64,000 nucleotides of DNA, taken from the NCBI GenBank assembly GCA_949126835.1, contig OX421499.1:28248490-28312489 (forward strand), read 5' to 3'. Origin of the DNA: Anisus vortex (taxonomy: Eukaryota; Mollusca; Gastropoda; Planorbidae). The notes under the pieces are model-generated. The model did not search any database. It had not been told where the DNA came from and saw only the letters and a list, made by a program, of their open reading frames with translations. Numbering within the stretch: position 1 is the first letter of the stretch; every line of letters starts with the position of its first letter. Shown here piece by piece: positions 29,770-36,918 of this stretch. Made by a program: the position numbers and the translations under genes.

Positions 29770-32700
29770 TTCGAAACAATCGTCCCTTGTTTATCGCAGC
29801 TTTTTATCAGCTCCAGACTCTACCGCAATAAGTTCATGTCCAGAAAGATTTTTTACATTTCTAAATGACATATTTTCATAGTTAGAACATTAAAAGACTG
29901 TTCACTAAATTTAAACCATTCAAAAACAAACTTGCACTTTCTGTATAATCCAAAAAAAAAAAAAAAACTATGCGCAGGGCGCAATCAAAAACTGACATGA
30001 CTTTTCCCTTCAGGATATCCCGAGAGACCGGCAATGGGAAATCAAGTACCACGCCGGGATACTTGTTCTCGTCATCAACAACGCCCAGTGCTCGGACAAC
30101 GGCTGGTATCGCTGTGAGGCTAAAAGAAGCCTGGACACGGGCAACACGACAATGGTGATACGATTTGAAATAGTTGTGACGGGATTTCATGGTATATCCT
30201 TCCACTTTGGTATAAGCTAATATTAATCAATGTCAGTATTTGTATGGTTTCTACTTATCTGCAATAATTTTATTTTATAACAAAAGATGGCCACCTTCTC
30301 CTTCGATTAGTTCAACGGACTATTAACCAACACGTCGCGGGTTCTGTCCCTGTCGCCGACCGGTCCCTGCCGCCCTGCAGGAGTTTTGGGCCTAATAGAT
30401 GTAATAATCTTATGTAAACGTCTGTAAACTTATAAGAAAGATGAATTAATTAAAACAGTTTATTGATAAAAAAAACAACAACACGGAAAATGTGTTTGTT
30501 TAGACTCAAAGAATCAATAAACAAAATACGAACAAACAATTAAAACAAAAAATATCTAAAATGTCTAATGAGTAGGCTTAGGCCGATCACCTCTGTTTGG
30601 GATACTTGCTACAACGGGGTTATTAAACGTTCCCAATGACAAACTTGAGTTTGCAGATAAAGCCTTGAAGATATTTGGGATCTTTTGGGGAATAGAAGAC
30701 GACTTTTTGTACTAACCATCCTAAATGACATGCACTATATTTTAGATAATAGGACCAATGTGATGATTCTTTTGTCGCATCGAATGTAAAACATGGTCAG
30801 CTGTAGACTTAAAACCTACTGTCATATAACGGATCAGGGCTAGAATCTATAATAGTGCTTTTTTTTTTACATATATTTCTTGTACAAAATTAACATTTTC
30901 GAATTGATATTAGGCCTATATAGTGTAAAGGGAAATTGAATCATTAAGAAAATGAAGATTGTAAAAAAAAGAAAACACCCTAGGCCAGTAGCGAAGCCAG
31001 GATTGTTGTTTTTTTATTTGGGAAGTTTTTCATAATAAACATTTACCAACACTTTTCGAGAATATAGAATGCTACAGTATTTGTTGAAAAGAAACTATGA
31101 TTAGTTTTTTGTGCAACAATAGGCCTAGTGTATTTTCTCCCTCGTATAATGAAAATAATTTCAATGCAAACCCAAGGCCACTGTAGAGATCGGTGCATTC
31201 GGTTCATCGCCTGTCCTGTGGACTGCATGGTGCTGGAGCTGGAACACACCTCCACTCAACTGAGAATATTTATGATTATTCATATAACCAATACACGTTT
31301 AGTATAAAAATGTTTTGTTCCAGATAGAATCAGAGAAAGGAAGCTGGACATGCCACGCTGTAGAAACTTGAAGTATTGTTTGATTCAAAACCTTCCGGAT
31401 CATAAGTATAACCTGGGATGTCTGGCAATTGTACGTTTTTTTATGTGTGTTTACTATTTTACTAAATTAGTGTTCTCCACAGGCCATAATAATCAATATG
31501 GTGTCTGGAGGGGATACTCTATATCAGGGATAGGCAACCTTTTGATAAAAACGTGCCAAGTGGGATTGCTTAATCATTCAGAGTGCCAACAGTTTAAAAG
31601 TCATCCTTTCTTTAGCACTCAATTTCTTGTAGAAGAGACTTGAAAGGCATTTTGGGGGGGGGGGGGGGGGTATTCCGCGTGCCATTGAAAATCGCTGTGC
31701 GTGCCAAGTCTGGCACGCGTAGCGTATGTTGCCGACTCCTGCTTTAAATTATTAGGCAAGCGGTAAAACATGTATCTATTACGAAAAGTCTCCAGATTAA
31801 GACCTTGCTAAACATCATTATTTTATCCATATCAGTAGGGTGCCCATTCTCAGGAGCAGAAAATTAATTTTGAATGGACATAGTGCTGGACTACCATTAT
31901 GATGGTATCGAGATGAAATAAAAACAATTTTAGTAAAGAAATCCAGAATGACCAAAGAAAAAATCGAGTTGTATTTCACTTATCATAACGACCAAGATGG
32001 TCTCAAACATCTTTTTTCCCCCTAGAAATCGTAGGGTAGCGAATGCAAGTAATGGTGTAACATCTTCCTGAAGCCACATTAGCTGTAATAAGAATATTCA
32101 TGTCAGTGGCGATTGTGCAAATTATGTAATGCACAAGGGCCAGAGTGTCTCGGGAGAGTCTGGCAGCGAGCGGAATCATTTTTTTTTCCTTTTAAACTTT
32201 GAATCGAAGAGGACCACCATCGAATCTCTGTACAAGGGTTCCCAAACACCTTATGACGCCCTCTGATCATGTTATTTGCATAATTAAGGAAATTGTCCTG
32301 AAAAACTACACTTGTTATTAGTGATTAGAGGCCGACCGAAACCAAATTTTTGGTTTCGGCCAAAAAGGAAATTAGACCGAAAGTTATAAATTGACTTTCG
32401 GTCGAAACCGAAGCCTAAATCAAACGTTTCAGTACACCTTCGGCCTAAACCGAAACCGAAAGATAAACCGAAATCGCTAAACAAAAGATTTAAAAAGATT
32501 GCATATTTTTTGTGTAATATTAATTAGTTTATTATTAACTTCAATTTTCTACTTCACACGATTAATTCGCAACCGTTTAACTAAATTAAATTATCTATAA
32601 TCAGAGTAATAAATGCAGACTAGCGTTGCAGCATGAATTTCGAAAGTTAAAAAGATATTCGGCTGATGACCGAAAGTCAATATCAGTTCCAAAAAGTTAG

Positions 32701-35700
32701 GTTTCGGTTTGCTTTTGGTTTCGGCCGAAACAGAAACTACGGGTATAGAGACAATTTGCCTACTTTCGGCGCCGAAACCGAAACCAAAATCAAATTTCGG
32801 TCACCTTCTATTAGTGATATCTAGAACGCCATAGATCGTACCACCTAAAAGAAAACCACAATAGTGTTCCATTTCTAGGGTCCGAGGAATCTGCATGTAC
32901 AATTGAGCATTCATGGATCGTTTCTCAACTTGAGAGACAGACGCAAGCCGCTTGTCCAAAACCAATACTGTCCGTTGTTCTATCACCAAATACACACCCA
33001 GGTGGAGCCACTGAAGCTCAACGTGTACAGGTGTGAGTTCACCCTGAACGCCGACGCACCCAATGAGCACGAGGAACTAACGATCGAGCAGGACACCAGA
33101 AGTGAGCAGTTAACGTCATGTTCTGGTAATGGGTTGGGCTAGAAGACAACAACTCACGATCCCCCACGCCCTAATTATTTTCTAATGACCTTCCTTATCT
33201 TCACTGCAAGAACAGGTCCTGGTGTAGGTCCTATTCAATTTTGTTTTCACTCAAATATAGTATAAATGATAAAGACCTATAACGCTACATTTTTTTATTA
33301 AAGTAGGCATGAACAAAAAAAAATTGTGTTGTTTTCAATGAAATAAGAAGATAAATAGAAAATAAATGTCTGAGACCAGTGACGTAACCAGGAAGAATGG
33401 CGCATGGGGTGGGGTTCGAAATTGGCACCAATCTAGAATGTTAATAGTTTGTGTTTATTATTTTTGCTTTTATTAAATTATAAGTTTAGTTGGCCATAAC
33501 TAATTCTCTTATTTGCGTTCTAACTAATTTTGTCTTTTTTTTTATGTTTTTGTAATTGGGAAAATGTTATTTTGCTGTCCGTCAAAATTTTGGCGCCTAT
33601 AGTTACGTTATTGGATGAGATTTAGATTTTAAAACATAACAACAAACACTTAAAACCAGATAATATAATCATTACTGTGATTGTGTTTTCCATTTACTTA
33701 CTTATTTCCGTGGACCCCAAATATATGATAGTAATTGAGCCTCTGTAGAGATTATAGCTTATATCCTTTTTGGGTCTTATCTACGGTTAAATATATAATA
33801 TCCCTCCATATACATGTCTAACTCCACCAATTTTAATCTTTTTTTGTCTTTTAAAACCTAAACAGCTGTGGAATCTCGAGGCGAGTCAACGCCATATATG
33901 AACGACGACTTTAGCGTCGTGTGTTCTAGGACTAACACACAGTCGGAGAAAGGGGAGCTGAAATTTTTAGAGATATTCAAGTCACCGAAGCTGGCAACTT
34001 TACTACCCGAAGAGAAAATTCTGTCTTACCAGATTGGTCAGAATAAACCAGACTATATAGTGAGATATCTTAGCTATAGGCCTATGTACATATTTGTGGT
34101 AGAATGTGACTTTGTTATAGTACAGACCTAGTGCAGTGGTTCCCAGATGGGGGTGCTGTGGGACATGCGCTCTGACAGTAGATATTAATTGTACAATAGT
34201 CCAATTTTGTTGTTTTTTACTTTTATTCATAAATAAGAGTTTGTGTGTCGTGTTTAAACCACGATTAAACTTTTTTTTCTGTAAAAATCATTGCCATGTC
34301 TGTCACTAAAAGTGTTAAGAAAAAAATAATAACCCTTTAATATGACCCATAGTTATGCATTTTTGTTATTTATGTAAACATGAGTAGCAGATTACTGGAG
34401 AAAGGTTGTTTTTAACGCATAACATACCATGGTCATATAAAAGTTTATAAAGTTGACTACACTACACTTGTCTTCAATAACCGTATTTGTATCGGAAACA
34501 TAACTTTGTGCAATAAATACAAAAAACATGTAGTGTTTGTAACTAAAACATAACATTGTGCAATACATTTAAAAAACCTGTTTGTATCTAAAACATAACA
34601 TTGTGCAATAAATTAAATAACCCCGTTTTCTTTTTTTTTAAATCTTCACGCTCTGTCCTCCGAACGTGCAGGCCAAACCCGGAGGCAGGTTGTCGTCTGC
34701 CGAGATCAGAAAAGAAGGCCGCGTGTCAATCAACTTTACCCTAGCGGATGCCATGTGTACCGACTCTGGGTATTATTTCTGCAGCGCCAGAACCGATAAT
34801 CTGGAGAACCGGTATCACCTAGTGACTGATATTTTATACGTTAATGTAACAGGTAAACATTTCGGGTATCATTGTAACAGGTAAACATTTCGGGTATCCT
34901 TGTAACAGGTTTACATTTCGGGTATCATTGTAACAAATAAACATTTCGGGCATCATTGCAACAGGTAAACATTTCGGGTAGGCCTATCATTACAATGATT
35001 TGTTTCCTTCTGGTCGGTATTGGTCTACCTTTATAATTATATGCTGTTGATTTTTGCGTTCGTCGTTGTTGTTTTGAGCGTTCCCGGTATGTCGACGAGA
35101 AACAATTTTGCTTGTAAATTATGATGACTTGAATGAAAGGGGCGGCGGGGAGAGGGGGTCCTCAGAACTTACTTAGTGAGAGAAGTCCGATTGCTGCAAA
35201 GAAATGAAGGGGGTGGTTACAAATGCCGGTTTGTAGCCTATTCAAGTAAAATGAGTAGCAAAAGGAGCTCATTCAAGCAAAAAAAAAATATATATATATT
35301 TTCGAAAATTGGCTTTTATCTCGCAAAATAAAACCTTATATGGCACTGAGGTTTATATACAAGGCATTAGAAAGCATATATGATTCAAATGTTAGCAGTA
35401 AAAAAAAAAAGCCAAGTTGTTTTCTCCGACTTATAAAAGCGCAATTGAATCCGCCCTGCTGTAATACTAGCTCTATCAGCCCCGTGTCTAACGCTTGAGG
35501 GGGGGGGCACCTCCATAGGAGATTCCTTTTTCACCGTCAGCACATCATACCAGTGTGTGGAGCACATGTAGTTTAGAGTTCAGTACAGCGTAATATGTTT
35601 CGTAACAATAAAGTGTAAAGCACTATAAGCTTTAGTCACTATAGGCTGCCTATTAGCCCATGAGCGTTGCGGTACAGTTAGGCATGAGGTTGCCATCCGT

Positions 35701-36883
35701 CCCGATAGATCGGGACCGTCACCTTCCATGTAATTGTGTTCGAAATAAAAAGTAATTATATTAAATACATTTTTGCTTCATTTCTACACCCCCATCTCAG
35801 AGTGTTTCGATGAGGTCCCAGCTAGATATGGCTACCCTAGGACCTGGGTACAGTATAGGCCAATAGAGTCTAGTATATTTTCTGTCCCACATAAGACATC
35901 AGTCACTAGCCCAATCCCCCGCGTACAGCTAAGGCCGCCTAATTTGGATGAACCCACTTAACTGGATCATATTTTGCTTAGCGCTGACGAAACATACTAA
36001 AATGTAATGGATTTCTTCACATACACAGAAATTGGCAAACCTCACGTGCGTGTGACTGGCTGTCACAGGGGCAGCTACTGTGAGATCGAGGAGGGACAAC
36101 GGTTCGAGATAGTCTGCTCTCTCACATATGTGAGTAACACGATTAGTCAAATCACTAAACCTAGCAACACTAGAGGCATCGTGCTTGTCATGGGATCAAG
36201 TTATGAATATAGCTTTACTCTATTTTTTTTGTTTCCCGCAGGGAAGTTGCAGGATTCCAAATTTTGCAGTGATTCTTCCACTGGCGGGAGAAGCGGGAGA
36301 TGGGGAGGAGGAAGGGGCAGAGGTGGGGAGAAGCGGGGCTTGGGGGTGTTTACGTGAACAATTGTTTTCATTTCATCCAAAAGGGGAACATTTACGAGAA
36401 AGCAGTGGATATTCAGTGGTTTCACCAGGAAGACGAAGACACGAACAACATTTCAGTGAACTCTGAGTACAAAATCACCAAAGCTGTGACCGTTGCCCTG
36501 GAGCGCAACCAGACCCTCTACTGCCAGAGCGAGAAAGTGCTGAAAATCGAGTCGGTCCTGTTGGTCCCGTTCTCATCAGCCGCAGTTCCTAACGTGTACG
36601 TCTGCGAGAGCACTTTCAACTCCAAGAGTCTGAAGCGTGAAAAGTTCAAGGTGTATGTTAAAGAGAGTAGGTTTCTCACGCTCTGTTGTTATATAGTTAG
36701 TTGTTAATTTTGTTTGGTAACAATCTCAATTGTGGTGGATGCGATAGTAACGGCAAGTAGAATGCTCGTTATATTTTTTGACCAGTTGAATGTTCAAGTA
36801 GAATAGACTATATTTTGTTGACAAGCTGAATGTTCTACTAGACTTTATATAACCTGACGTTTAATAGCCTGAATGTTCGTGTG

Positions 36884-36918
<35 letters not shown>

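Noticed and set aside
36240..36360. Alternative start of exon A5 at the stronger acceptor TTTCCCGCAG
   Set aside because: It reads a Gly/Glu-rich low-complexity segment in a frame that does not continue into the Ig sequence of A5.
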